Below are positions 6,554 to 13,179 of a stretch of DNA of 28,797 nt, in pieces. Position 1 is the stretch's first letter, and each line of letters opens with the position of its first letter. A model generated the notes under the pieces. That model was not told the DNA's origin. It did no database searches and saw nothing but the letters and a program-made list of their open reading frames with translations. A program made the translations under genes and the position numbers. The DNA is from a virus: IMG/VR virus record IMGVR_UViG_3300021960_000367, positions 1 to 28,797 of that record; one strand, given 5' to 3'.

Positions 6554-6559
6554 CCCCTC
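6532..6559 (-). terminator. Intrinsic terminator overlapping promoter (composite element 2)
   Basis: The stem GAGGGG/CCCCTC (6559-6554 with 6544-6539) encloses the 9-nt loop TTGACAAAG and is followed by A and six U. It lies 25 bases after the CCA end of tRNA-Leu, so it would terminate the tRNA transcript. It shares its bases with the promoter for the next gene. Confidence 0.75.
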
Positions 6560-6584
6560 TAAGTCATTGAATTGTCTCGTAAAA

Positions 6585-6669
6585 TGGTGCCTGAGGCGAG
6601 ACTTGAACTCGCATGTCCGAAGACGAGGGATTTTAAGTCCCTTGTGTATACCAATTCCACCACTCAGGC
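6585..6669 (-). tRNA. tRNA-Leu (anticodon TAA)
   Basis: The 85-nt gene has acceptor stem GCCTGAG/CTCAGGC, discriminator A and an encoded CCA. The D arm has the GGAATTGG type, the anticodon loop is ACTTAAAAT, and the variable arm is long, as expected of class II leucine tRNA. It reads UUA. It starts one base after the CCA of tRNA-Pro, so the two are probably processed from one transcript. Confidence 0.93.
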
Positions 6670-6670
6670 A

Positions 6671-6747
6671 TGGTCGGAGATACAGGATTTGAACCTGTGA
6701 CCACTCGTCCCCAAAACGAGTGCGCTACCTGACTGCGCTAATCTCCG
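6671..6747 (-). tRNA. tRNA-Pro (anticodon TGG)
   Basis: The 77-nt gene has acceptor CGGAGAT/ATCTCCG, discriminator A, encoded CCA, anticodon loop TTTGGGG and a normal T arm (GGTTCAAATCC). It reads CCA and neighbouring proline codons. Its first ten bases also form the end of the upstream CDS, whose stop codon is tRNA positions 8-10 (TAG). The 5' end is part of a 12-bp direct repeat. Confidence 0.93.
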
Positions 6748-7082
6748 TATTTTAGGTCTATAATCTCCGTATCAGTTAGGTCTCTCAGTGGAATATCGTC
6801 AATACCTTCTAATTCTAATTGTACGAACTCATCGTTATAAAAATCACTTTGAAACTGACCATCCTTAATCATATAGTCAAAGACATCCCATAGTTTTTGG
6901 AATCGCATGTCATAGAGTTCTTTGACTCCCAACAATTTGTTCATTACTTTGTCAACGTACTTGGGTGGCATGTCAACAAACTCACCACTGTCTCCAATGT
7001 GTTCATACAAATCATTCACATCATCAACCACACTCCAACACTTCATGATTTGTTCTTCTAAATCAAAACGGTCATAGTTCAT
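6738..7082 (-). CDS. Hypothetical 114-aa phage protein, 3' end inside tRNA-Pro
   Basis: The protein is helical and acidic (DRFDLEEQIMKCWSVVDDVNDLYEHIG, YVDKVMNKLLGVKELYDMRF) with no membrane segment. AAGGAGG lies 9 bases before the ATG at 7080-7082. It ends with IIDLKYGD and a TAG stop formed by bases 8-10 of tRNA-Pro, a 10-base CDS/tRNA overlap. The last codons duplicate a sequence 22 bases upstream. No family recognised. Confidence 0.7.
   Translation of the reverse strand: MNYDRFDLEEQIMKCWSVVDDVNDLYEHIGDSGEFVDMPPKYVDKVMNKLLGVKELYDMRFQKLWDVFDYMIKDGQFQSDFYNDEFVQLELEGIDDIPLRDLTDTEIIDLKYGD
6739..6772. repeat. 12-bp direct repeat across the CDS/tRNA-Pro junction
   Basis: The plus-strand sequence TAATCTCCGTAT occurs at 6739-6750 and again at 6761-6772. 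One copy is the 5' end of tRNA-Pro and the other lies in the 3' end of the CDS. The arrangement is what a duplication made when the tRNA was acquired would leave. Confidence 0.85.
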
Positions 7083-7209
7083 CTTCTTCTTCCTCCTTAG
7101 GAAATAAATCGAACTTAATTAAATCATAGGTCAACCAAAAGGATACTCCTACTACGGTTATTGTGATAATTATTATTAACCACAAAAAGATTGTTAGTGT
7201 AAGTTCCAT
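7072..7209 (-). CDS. 45-aa single-pass membrane protein
   Basis: The ORF begins at the ATG at 7207-7209, 18 bases after tRNA-Arg. It encodes a long hydrophobic segment (LTIFLWLIIIITITVVGVSF) and an acidic tail ending KEEEEDEL. Its C-terminal codons carry the AAGGAGG site of the next gene, and it overlaps that gene by 11 bases. Topology suggests an inner-membrane microprotein; function unknown. Confidence 0.6.
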   Translation of the reverse strand: MELTLTIFLWLIIIITITVVGVSFWLTYDLIKFDLFPKEEEEDEL

Positions 7210-7226
7210 AACTTACCCTCTGTATT

Positions 7227-7303
7227 TGGCGTCCCTGACAGGAGTTGAACCTGTAACCTACGGTTTAGAAGACCGTTGCTCTATCCGATTGAGCTACAAG
7301 GAC
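7227..7303 (-). tRNA. tRNA-Arg (anticodon TCT)
   Basis: The 77-nt gene has acceptor GTCCTTG/CAGGGAC (one G:U pair), discriminator G and an encoded CCA. The anticodon loop is CTTCTAA and the T arm contains GGTTCAACTCC. It reads AGA, a codon common in AT-rich genomes. The upstream CDS stops 7 bases before it. Confidence 0.93.
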
Positions 7304-7310
7304 GGAAAGA

Positions 7311-7559
7311 TTAAAGTTGAATTTGTTCTTTGATTACAAGTTTCTCTAGTGGTGTGAGGTCATTGATAGATTCAAACCGAGACCAAGTTGTACCATAAGT
7401 CACTAGTTTGTTTCCTGCAGTCACAGCTGCATTCCACTTCTCATCTAATTCACGTTGTTTATCCAACGGTTGTTTTGAATTAGATGCATATATTTTATTG
7501 TCTTCGCAATCTCTAATCAGTTTCTGACCGAGTTTTACGTAGTATTCTTCTGCATTCAT
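7311..7559 (-). CDS. Hypothetical 82-aa phage protein
   Basis: A GGAG site precedes the ATG at 7557-7559 (MNAEEYYVKLGQKLIRD); a longer open frame runs back into the promoter and is not used. The protein is mainly helical, with DKQRELDEKWNAAVTAGNKLV and a C-terminal LTPLEKLVIKEQIQL. It is driven by the promoter at 7584-7613 and is followed by tRNA-Arg. No family recognised. Confidence 0.65.
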   Translation of the reverse strand: MNAEEYYVKLGQKLIRDCEDNKIYASNSKQPLDKQRELDEKWNAAVTAGNKLVTYGTTWSRFESINDLTPLEKLVIKEQIQL

Positions 7560-7583
7560 AATGTACTCCAAGTTAAGAAGTCT

Positions 7584-7613
7584 ATAGTAACAAAAGTGGT
7601 GGGGCATTGTCTA
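7584..7613 (-). promoter_or_regulatory. Promoter TAGACA-18-TACTAT within a hairpin (composite element 3)
   Basis: TAGACA at 7613-7608 and TACTAT at 7589-7584 keep the 18-base spacing of elements 1 and 2. The -35 lies in the 9-nt loop of a GGGG/CCCC stem (7617-7614 with 7604-7601), 4 bases after the stop of the 82-aa gene at 7622. The U-run is only four bases and is displaced, so termination may be weak. This is a degenerate copy. Confidence 0.65.
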
Positions 7614-7621
7614 CCCCTTTT

Positions 7622-7870
7622 TTATATGTTTTTTTGGATTTCGTTTAATTCGTTGATTTTCTTAGTGATAATCTCGACACGATTGGGCCAGTAGATGTAG
7701 TCTTTGTCAGAATCCTTGGCAAGATTCTCAAGGAGTGGTCTGATAAAGTTGTCTAATTTGTTGATGACTTCTGTTGCACTGGTGGTCTTTTCTACAATCT
7801 TAGTATCTACTGATGCAAGTTCATCAGCATCCATTGCAGTGAAACCAAAGTCGTTATATTCTATACTCAT
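7622..7870 (-). CDS. Hypothetical 82-aa phage protein
   Basis: A small acidic, helical protein (MSIEYNDFGFTAMDADELA, TSATEVINKLDNFIRPLLENL) with no membrane segment. It starts 11 bases after the SDR gene and is followed at once by composite element 3. No clear Shine-Dalgarno is visible, so translation may be coupled to the SDR gene. No family recognised. Confidence 0.62.
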   Translation of the reverse strand: MSIEYNDFGFTAMDADELASVDTKIVEKTTSATEVINKLDNFIRPLLENLAKDSDKDYIYWPNRVEIITKKINELNEIQKNI

Positions 7871-7881
7871 AATGTTATTTA

Positions 7882-8496
7882 TTACATTCCGTTCTGTGGA
7901 TATAGTGATTTTACCATTTTATCTACATCCTGTAAAGTGGATTTATCATCCTGAACTTCAAGATAGTTTGCATGTGCTTGAAGTGTCAAGTCAGTAATCT
8001 CTAAGTGTGGATAGATTGTAACCAACTTGTAAAGTAAAGATGCAACCTCTTGATGCTGTACAGATGGTAACTCATGGTTTAGTAAACCTAAGTTGACAGT
8101 GGTCATCTTATATTTTCTATTAGAATTATAAGTTAGATTATTTGCAAGATGATTCAATGCATTCTTTTGTGCAGAGTACATGTATCCTTTTGAGATGTTA
8201 GGTTGTGATGCACGTGACGATATGTTGATAATATACTTTGTACTATCATCGCACCACGCTTTGTGTGCAATATCTAAAACCTTTACTTGGTCAAAGTCCT
8301 GATGTGCAAAGTTGATAAGAACATCAATGTGGTTTTTATTCTCTTTGTCAAATATCCAACACTTGGTGTCATTGGCTGTAATGTCTTCTATTCGTAGAGA
8401 CTTGACTGTAAATGTTTTACCTGCATTGGGTGTTGACTCAAATGTTCGTTTGATTAACTCTGCAAGTCCTGTACTACCTGTTATTGCTATTTTCAT
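7882..8496 (-). CDS. SDR-family NAD(P)-dependent oxidoreductase/epimerase-like protein
   Basis: The N-terminus MKIAITGSTGLAELI is a Rossmann strand with a Gly-rich loop. I-N-I-S-S-R and Y-S-A-Q-K further on match the SDR catalytic Ser and Tyr-x-x-x-Lys. At 204 residues it is short for the family and closest to small classical SDRs. The start overlaps the end of the radical SAM gene by 23 bases, so the two enzymes are very probably used together. Substrate unknown; sugar or nucleotide-sugar modification is a possibility. Confidence 0.72.
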   Translation of the reverse strand: MKIAITGSTGLAELIKRTFESTPNAGKTFTVKSLRIEDITANDTKCWIFDKENKNHIDVLINFAHQDFDQVKVLDIAHKAWCDDSTKYIINISSRASQPNISKGYMYSAQKNALNHLANNLTYNSNRKYKMTTVNLGLLNHELPSVQHQEVASLLYKLVTIYPHLEITDLTLQAHANYLEVQDDKSTLQDVDKMVKSLYPQNGM

Positions 8497-9397
8497 AATA
8501 CTCTCTCACTATATCAAATGACGGTTTACCAAATAATGAACCGTCAACACTACACTTGTTACAAGGCGAATGACTTCTATCTCCTTTCATTAATCTCTTA
8601 CGAATCTTTGTCATGGGTTTACTGAACCATACATCATGCAAAGAATCTTGTAGAAGATTACCTACAACGTGTTCTCTTCCCCAATCGTTAGAACAGAACA
8701 ATACGTCTCCGTTCCAATCAACAAACATTTTGTAGAATGGATAATGACAAGGTTTGCCTTTTAGATTCTCTACACTGTCGTCTTCTATGCCAACCCAATC
8801 GATAACACCACTTCTATTATTTAGAATGAGTCCATGTTTTTCAAAATCACCCCAATGCATTCTGTATCTATAATTGTCTTCTCTTATTCTTGCATCTGAC
8901 ATCATTTTATCAAAATGTTCCATTTGATGAATGCCATCGTAAAGATTAATGTAAAGTAAATCTAATCCATTTTTAAATAACTTTTTAGCATATTCAATAT
9001 CTAACTTATCACCGTTAGTGTTACACTCAAGTGTTGCTTGTGGTAAACTAAATCTAAACTCTCTTACAATTTCGATAAAATTAGGATTCAGTAAGTTCTC
9101 ACCAAATCCACTAAAAGATATTTTACCTTGAAAATTATTGTCACCTAACTCTTCTGCAATAGTGTTTGCACCTTTAACAGTCATGTGTAGATTTCTATTT
9201 GGGAATACTTTAGGGTCATGTCTAGGACAAAAGACACAAGTTCTATTACAGAGTTCAGTAGTGTTTACTTCAACGGTAAGAATAGAGTCGAGAGGATTAT
9301 TACCAGTGTTTTTTTCCCAATGTTTGGTTTCTTGTTCTCTACGATGTTCTAAGAAGTCGTATTGGTCGACAGCAGTTACAGGGATTCTATCTGACAT
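8474..9397 (-). CDS. Radical SAM/SPASM-domain enzyme
   Basis: C-N-R-T-C-V-F-C at residues 50-57 is the CX3CX2C site for the [4Fe-4S] cluster that binds S-adenosylmethionine. F-S-G-F-G-E-N near residue 97 fits the family's GGE-type strand. The C-terminal third has the SPASM layout: C before HYPFYKMFVDWNGDVLFC, then GNLLQDSLHDVW and a terminal C-N-K-C. SPASM proteins carry extra clusters and modify peptides or sugars. At 307 residues it is full length. It overlaps both neighbours (149-aa gene and SDR), which makes the three a coupled set. Confidence 0.88.
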   Translation of the reverse strand: MSDRIPVTAVDQYDFLEHRREQETKHWEKNTGNNPLDSILTVEVNTTELCNRTCVFCPRHDPKVFPNRNLHMTVKGANTIAEELGDNNFQGKISFSGFGENLLNPNFIEIVREFRFSLPQATLECNTNGDKLDIEYAKKLFKNGLDLLYINLYDGIHQMEHFDKMMSDARIREDNYRYRMHWGDFEKHGLILNNRSGVIDWVGIEDDSVENLKGKPCHYPFYKMFVDWNGDVLFCSNDWGREHVVGNLLQDSLHDVWFSKPMTKIRKRLMKGDRSHSPCNKCSVDGSLFGKPSFDIVREYYENSNNR

Positions 9398-9825
9398 GTT
9401 ACGTGTCTCTCCCTATCTTCTGTTTCATGCACATATCTGTACACTATGTCTGAACCAACGGTAAAGGGTTCTGCATAATATTTTGGAACACAGTAGAACT
9501 GTTCATCTTCATATTCGTCTAGTATTTTTGTTAGAGGATTTTTATTTGGGTTCCACAAAAAAGGTCTGAGAAAAATATGGTCACCTAGTGGTTGTTCTAA
9601 TACAGAGAACACTAGAGTGTCACCATCTTTATAAAGGCATACTTTATCGATGTCATATTGACATCCTAGTTTTATGGTATAATCTTTTGGAAAGTTAAAA
9701 CGAAGTAAATCCTCACAGACTTCCTGCTGGAACTCTGAATAAATTGGAGATACTTCGTTTGGTTTTAGTTCTCTTACAGTTGAGTTACTAGAAGTAACCA
9801 CCGTCCCTCGAATTGTCGTTGTCAT
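9376..9825 (-). CDS. Hypothetical 149-aa phage protein coupled to radical SAM gene
   Basis: The start is uncertain: the ATG at 9823-9825 has GAGG six bases upstream and is preferred, though the frame is open back to 9864. This start overlaps the end of the 404-aa gene by 38 bases. The product has strands VCLYKDGDTLVFSVLEQP, HIFLRPFLW and an acidic YEDEQFYCVPKYYAEPF region; no membrane segment. It overlaps the radical SAM start by 22 bases and could be its partner or substrate. No family recognised. Confidence 0.6.
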   Translation of the reverse strand: MTTTIRGTVVTSSNSTVRELKPNEVSPIYSEFQQEVCEDLLRFNFPKDYTIKLGCQYDIDKVCLYKDGDTLVFSVLEQPLGDHIFLRPFLWNPNKNPLTKILDEYEDEQFYCVPKYYAEPFTVGSDIVYRYVHETEDRERHVTCQIESL

Positions 9826-11002
9826 TGTCATCCTCATCGGTTTCACTCGCAGAGATAAAACCACTATCTTCTGTTAATTCTTTAATGTATGCTTCTGACT
9901 GTTCGACAAATGAGTCAATCATTTTTGCTTTAGTTTGAGTTAAGTCTACTTCAAAACCTAGTACATCTGCAGTCTCTTTGATTTTAGACTTGGTTAATGA
10001 TTGTAATTCTGATTTATTTGGAATAACAATCTCATCATACTCTTCTTCACCTTCTTCTTCTTTTGCAGATTCAAGGTCTTTGTAGTCATCCACTAATCTT
10101 AGATTGGGTGCATTACCAGCAGTTATTGTTGGTGCAAAGTCAGGTTGAGTTTCAGTGTCTTCTTCTTGTACTTGGAATGCATCATCAATATCTACGTCTT
10201 CGTCTTCTACGTCTTGAATGACCTCTTTATCAAATTCAGAAAGGTCTTCTAAGTCAGGAAGTGTATCAACATTATCTTCCTTCCATTGTTCGACTGCTTG
10301 TTTGGTTTCGTCAATCTTCTCTTGCAGTTCTTCGTCTTCAGTGATTACGTCTTCTTGTGTAACTTCTGAGAAAGACTTCAAACCTTTTGATGCATTATCC
10401 CATTCTTCAGGTGTTACATCATCAAGTGATTTTGTTTCTTCTTCTGTTGCAGGATTTAATGCACGTACCATATCCCATGCTTTTGATTTGGGTTTAGGTG
10501 CAGGAGTTGGTTCAGGTTCTTGAACTTCTTGAGGTGTTAACTCAGGTGGAGTATAAGGTGTCCAATCAGGTGACTGTCTTATATCTTGACCGTTGACTTG
10601 AGCAATCAGTTCTTCAACTCTCTTCTCAAGTTCTTTTCTTCGAAGTCGTTCTTCATTGAGTTTGGTTTTTTCCAAATCAATTCGTTTTGCAAACTCTTCT
10701 TGTTTCTCAAGTTCTTCTATTGCAACAATCTCATTGAGTCTTTTCGTTGCAGTTTCTACTGCAAGATTGTACTCTCCTAATCCATTACCAATATCATCAC
10801 GTACTAGAATCATTGCTTCTAGTTCATTGAGTTTTGCACCACCATTTTTAAGGTGAGTCTCTAGTAATGCATTTACAACTTGTGCTGTCTGAGGTTTTAG
10901 ACCAATACGAAAGTCTTGAATACGTTTTTGAATTCTTTCCTTTTCGGAAAGTTCAGGTGGAGTTTGACTAAACTCCGAAGGTTTGTTTATTTCATCTGCC
11001 AT
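9788..11002 (-). CDS. Large acidic phage protein with coiled coil and C-terminal HeH/SAP-like domain
   Basis: The ATG at 11000-11002 with GGGA upstream is chosen over an in-frame TTG at 11014. The 404-residue protein has a helical N-terminal region, a charged coiled coil (residues about 95-145, rich in E, K, L), a Pro-rich linker (EPEPTPAPKPKSK) and a long acidic stretch. Near residues 330-380 is an HeH/SAP-like fold, SELQSLTKSKIKETADVLGF. Such domains bind DNA or termini-associated complexes. The acidic tail ends DEDDNDNDNSRDGG. Role unknown; a DNA-associated scaffold is possible. Confidence 0.72.
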   Translation of the reverse strand: MADEINKPSEFSQTPPELSEKERIQKRIQDFRIGLKPQTAQVVNALLETHLKNGGAKLNELEAMILVRDDIGNGLGEYNLAVETATKRLNEIVAIEELEKQEEFAKRIDLEKTKLNEERLRRKELEKRVEELIAQVNGQDIRQSPDWTPYTPPELTPQEVQEPEPTPAPKPKSKAWDMVRALNPATEEETKSLDDVTPEEWDNASKGLKSFSEVTQEDVITEDEELQEKIDETKQAVEQWKEDNVDTLPDLEDLSEFDKEVIQDVEDEDVDIDDAFQVQEEDTETQPDFAPTITAGNAPNLRLVDDYKDLESAKEEEGEEEYDEIVIPNKSELQSLTKSKIKETADVLGFEVDLTQTKAKMIDSFVEQSEAYIKELTEDSGFISASETDEDDNDNDNSRDGGYF

Positions 11003-11120
11003 AATATATCCCAATTAAAATCCATGGAGTCCTACTCGACTAGAAAGTTCTACACACTAGGAAATGTATATACATAACTTTCCCTTTTATCATATGTATA
11101 GTCTCTGAGGACAAAAGTAT
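11003..11120. other. 118-base gap with inverted repeats
   Basis: The gap between the AT-hook gene and the 404-aa gene holds a 12-bp perfect palindrome, ATGTATATACAT (11064-11075), nested inside GAAAGT (11043-11048) and ACTTTC (11077-11082). No convincing TTGACA/TATAAT promoter is visible. The nested symmetry could be an RNA stem-loop or a dimeric-protein site. Confidence 0.45.
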
Positions 11121-11642
11121 TTAGTTAAAAACTGTGTTCGGAAATGTCTTTTGTACGAACTTCTTATCAATGTTTTTGAATGGATTTACCTTGTCTTTGA
11201 CTAGGTCAATCAACTCTGCTTCCTTAGCAGTAACACCTTCTAGGAGTTGAATCCACATTGCTTCTCTTCGTACAGGTGGTACCTGTTCCGTTACAAAATA
11301 TTTGAACTTCTTAAATTCAAATCGTAATGCAGTCTCAGTTAAGTCAGGGCCTGGTGCTGAGTTTTCACCGTATGGTGTTTTACCTTCAGGTAGTTGTGAT
11401 ACAATCTTATCATCAAACAACCATTGTAATACAGGTTTTACTGCACCGTTACGGTCACTGAATACTTGTAATCCAGTGATTGCATTTTCTTCTGACTCTG
11501 CAAGAACCAAGTCTGTTTGACATAGAATCTCGTAGACATCTGCATTGTTAGTTAGTCGAACTCTCTTTTCGATGAGTTCCATTTTAGGTTTGTTAGGAGC
11601 ACCCTTAGGTCTTCCTCTACCTCGTTTTTTCTCTTCTGTCAT
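11121..11642 (-). CDS. DUF6433-type T4-like phage protein with N-terminal AT-hook
   Basis: Residues 4-14 (EKKRGRGRPKG) are a textbook AT-hook, the R-G-R-P core that inserts in the minor groove of AT-rich DNA. The C-terminal part, REAMWIQLLEGVTAKEAELI and KDKVNPFKNI, matches a family I recall as DUF6433 in cyanophages and other T4-like phages. A central segment has FEFKKFKYFVTEQVPP. It overlaps the end of rnh by four bases and so is probably in the replication operon. It may be a small DNA-binding accessory factor. Confidence 0.75.
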   Translation of the reverse strand: MTEEKKRGRGRPKGAPNKPKMELIEKRVRLTNNADVYEILCQTDLVLAESEENAITGLQVFSDRNGAVKPVLQWLFDDKIVSQLPEGKTPYGENSAPGPDLTETALRFEFKKFKYFVTEQVPPVRREAMWIQLLEGVTAKEAELIDLVKDKVNPFKNIDKKFVQKTFPNTVFN

Positions 11643-12481
11643 AATTTAAAATCCTCGATATTATTTAGCAATTCATTCAGACGATGTGTTCTCAAGTAGT
11701 CAAATACTTTTCCACTTGGTACATCCACATTATCAAACTCACTTAGAATTTTGTCTTCCATGTCACTAGGAATGAAATCCAAATCAATAAGAGTTTGGTT
11801 TCGTAAGTAATTACGATAGTATTTATCGTCATTTTCAATGGTGATTCTCATATACTTATCAACCATTGGTTTACGAAGTGGAGTTTGCCTGATACCTTCA
11901 TCCAAACAATTGTCATTGGATAGGATGTTTGGTATACCGTCTGACTTATCACCTCTAAGGATATGTTCTTTTAGGAATGCATTAGGGTCATCACACCGAA
12001 TCATTTTGTTCAGGTTAGGTGAGAACTGTTGTACACCCCTGTATTTGTGTAACTGTTGAAAGTCTTTATCACCACTCACAATAAGAATGTCTTCCTTATC
12101 ACTGTAGTGTTTAGTGATGACTGCAATAATGTCATCTGCTTCTGCTTGTTCTACGTACATATACTTGTACGGAAAGTTGTCTCTGATTTCTTCTTTGACT
12201 GTTTGGAGTGTATCGAATATCATCTTCCAATCCATATCAGATGCTTCACGTGCTTTCTTTCTGTTTGCTTTGTACTGAGGATAGAAGTCACGTCTCCATG
12301 GATTTGCAGCATCGGTACATAGTACAATTTGTCCGTAGTCACCACCGTGTCTTTTTTGGTAGTTACGAACAGAGTTAATAATCATATGACGAAGTAAATC
12401 TTCAGAGATTTCACCATCGTTCATTTTAAGTTGTGCCATCAAACCAGCAATAATGGTTTGAGTAAAGTCTATTAAAATCAT
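11639..12481 (-). CDS. rnh: T4 RNase H (5'-3' exonuclease/flap nuclease)
   Basis: The 280-residue protein has the FEN-1/T4 RNase H metal site: LIDFTQTI at the start, L-C-T-D-A-A-N-P-W-R-R-D-F-Y-P-Q-Y-K near residues 53-72, E-A-D-D-I-I-A-V-I near 113-121, I-V-S-G-D-K-D-F near 134-142 and G-D-K-S-D-G-I-P-N near 176-184. T4 RNase H removes RNA primers and adjacent DNA from lagging-strand fragments. Length is close to the T4 enzyme (305 aa). It overlaps both neighbours by four bases. In T4 the order rnh-dsbA-33-59 is contiguous; here about 10 kb separates rnh and 33. Confidence 0.92.
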   Translation of the reverse strand: MILIDFTQTIIAGLMAQLKMNDGEISEDLLRHMIINSVRNYQKRHGGDYGQIVLCTDAANPWRRDFYPQYKANRKKAREASDMDWKMIFDTLQTVKEEIRDNFPYKYMYVEQAEADDIIAVITKHYSDKEDILIVSGDKDFQQLHKYRGVQQFSPNLNKMIRCDDPNAFLKEHILRGDKSDGIPNILSNDNCLDEGIRQTPLRKPMVDKYMRITIENDDKYYRNYLRNQTLIDLDFIPSDMEDKILSEFDNVDVPSGKVFDYLRTHRLNELLNNIEDFKL

Positions 12482-13179
12482 TTTATCACTTTTACTAATA
12501 ATGTATTTTTGGTAATCAAATTGTTTCCGTCCTTTTCTTTTGACCTTGGTATCTCATCTAAGAAACCTTTAGCAATAATATTACCACCCACTACCAGTCT
12601 ATCAAGTAATTGCAAATCTGTCAAGGTCTTTTCTTTACAAGTATTATATCCTGTAATACGAGAACCCTTAACTGACAATCCTCCGTTACCTGCATCAAAC
12701 TGTGTAAGTTTTTTAGATGAAGTGTTGTAAGTGTAAAGCATCCTTGCACGAATAATTTCTTCAGGGTTAATCGATTCGTACTTGGTAAACTTCTGTTGGT
12801 AAGGTAATTTACGAACCATCTGTTTAGGTGTTTTGATACGAACCTTACGTACAGGTTTGTATTCTTCAACGTATGCATCCACATCTTTTTCGATGTCTTG
12901 TAAAAATTTGATGAATCGTTTACGTTGAGGTTTGGTGAGGAAGTTGTATGCCTCTTCTATTTGTTCACACCCTTCTTTGTTTTCCAGTTCCTTTATCTGT
13001 TCGTTTAATAGTCCTCGCATGTATGCAACAACCTTACCACTGTATTCTAGTTGTTTTAAATACTTGGACATGGAGAAAGAATTCTTACAGTCGTTATCTA
13101 CAAACTTATCAATTTGTGCATCGACTTCAACATAAGCATCCAGTGCTTTCTGTCGCATTCTTTCTTGAATATTAACCAC
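12478..13179 (-). CDS. Conserved phage protein of unknown function upstream of rnh
   Basis: The preferred start is the GTG at 13177-13179, six bases after GGGAG and overlapping the upstream stop by eight bases. An ATG at 13158 is the alternative. The roughly 233-residue product is helical in the first half (KALDAYVEVDAQIDKFVDN, EEAYNFLTKPQRKRFIKFLQ) and basic in the middle (KPVRKVRIKTPKQMVRK). The C-terminal part is strand-rich: KGSRITGYN, LQLLDRLVVGGN. It could bind nucleic acid. No family recognised. Confidence 0.66.
   Translation of the reverse strand: MVNIQERMRQKALDAYVEVDAQIDKFVDNDCKNSFSMSKYLKQLEYSGKVVAYMRGLLNEQIKELENKEGCEQIEEAYNFLTKPQRKRFIKFLQDIEKDVDAYVEEYKPVRKVRIKTPKQMVRKLPYQQKFTKYESINPEEIIRARMLYTYNTSSKKLTQFDAGNGGLSVKGSRITGYNTCKEKTLTDLQLLDRLVVGGNIIAKGFLDEIPRSKEKDGNNLITKNTLLVKVIK

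Noticed and set aside
9826-9864. Extension of the 149-aa gene to a GTG at 9864
   Set aside because: It would deepen the overlap with the 404-aa gene, and the ATG at 9825 has the better ribosome site.
12621-12884. 87-aa minus-strand frame inside the gene upstream of rnh
   Set aside because: It is wholly inside a larger coupled gene, and I see no ribosome site or domain.
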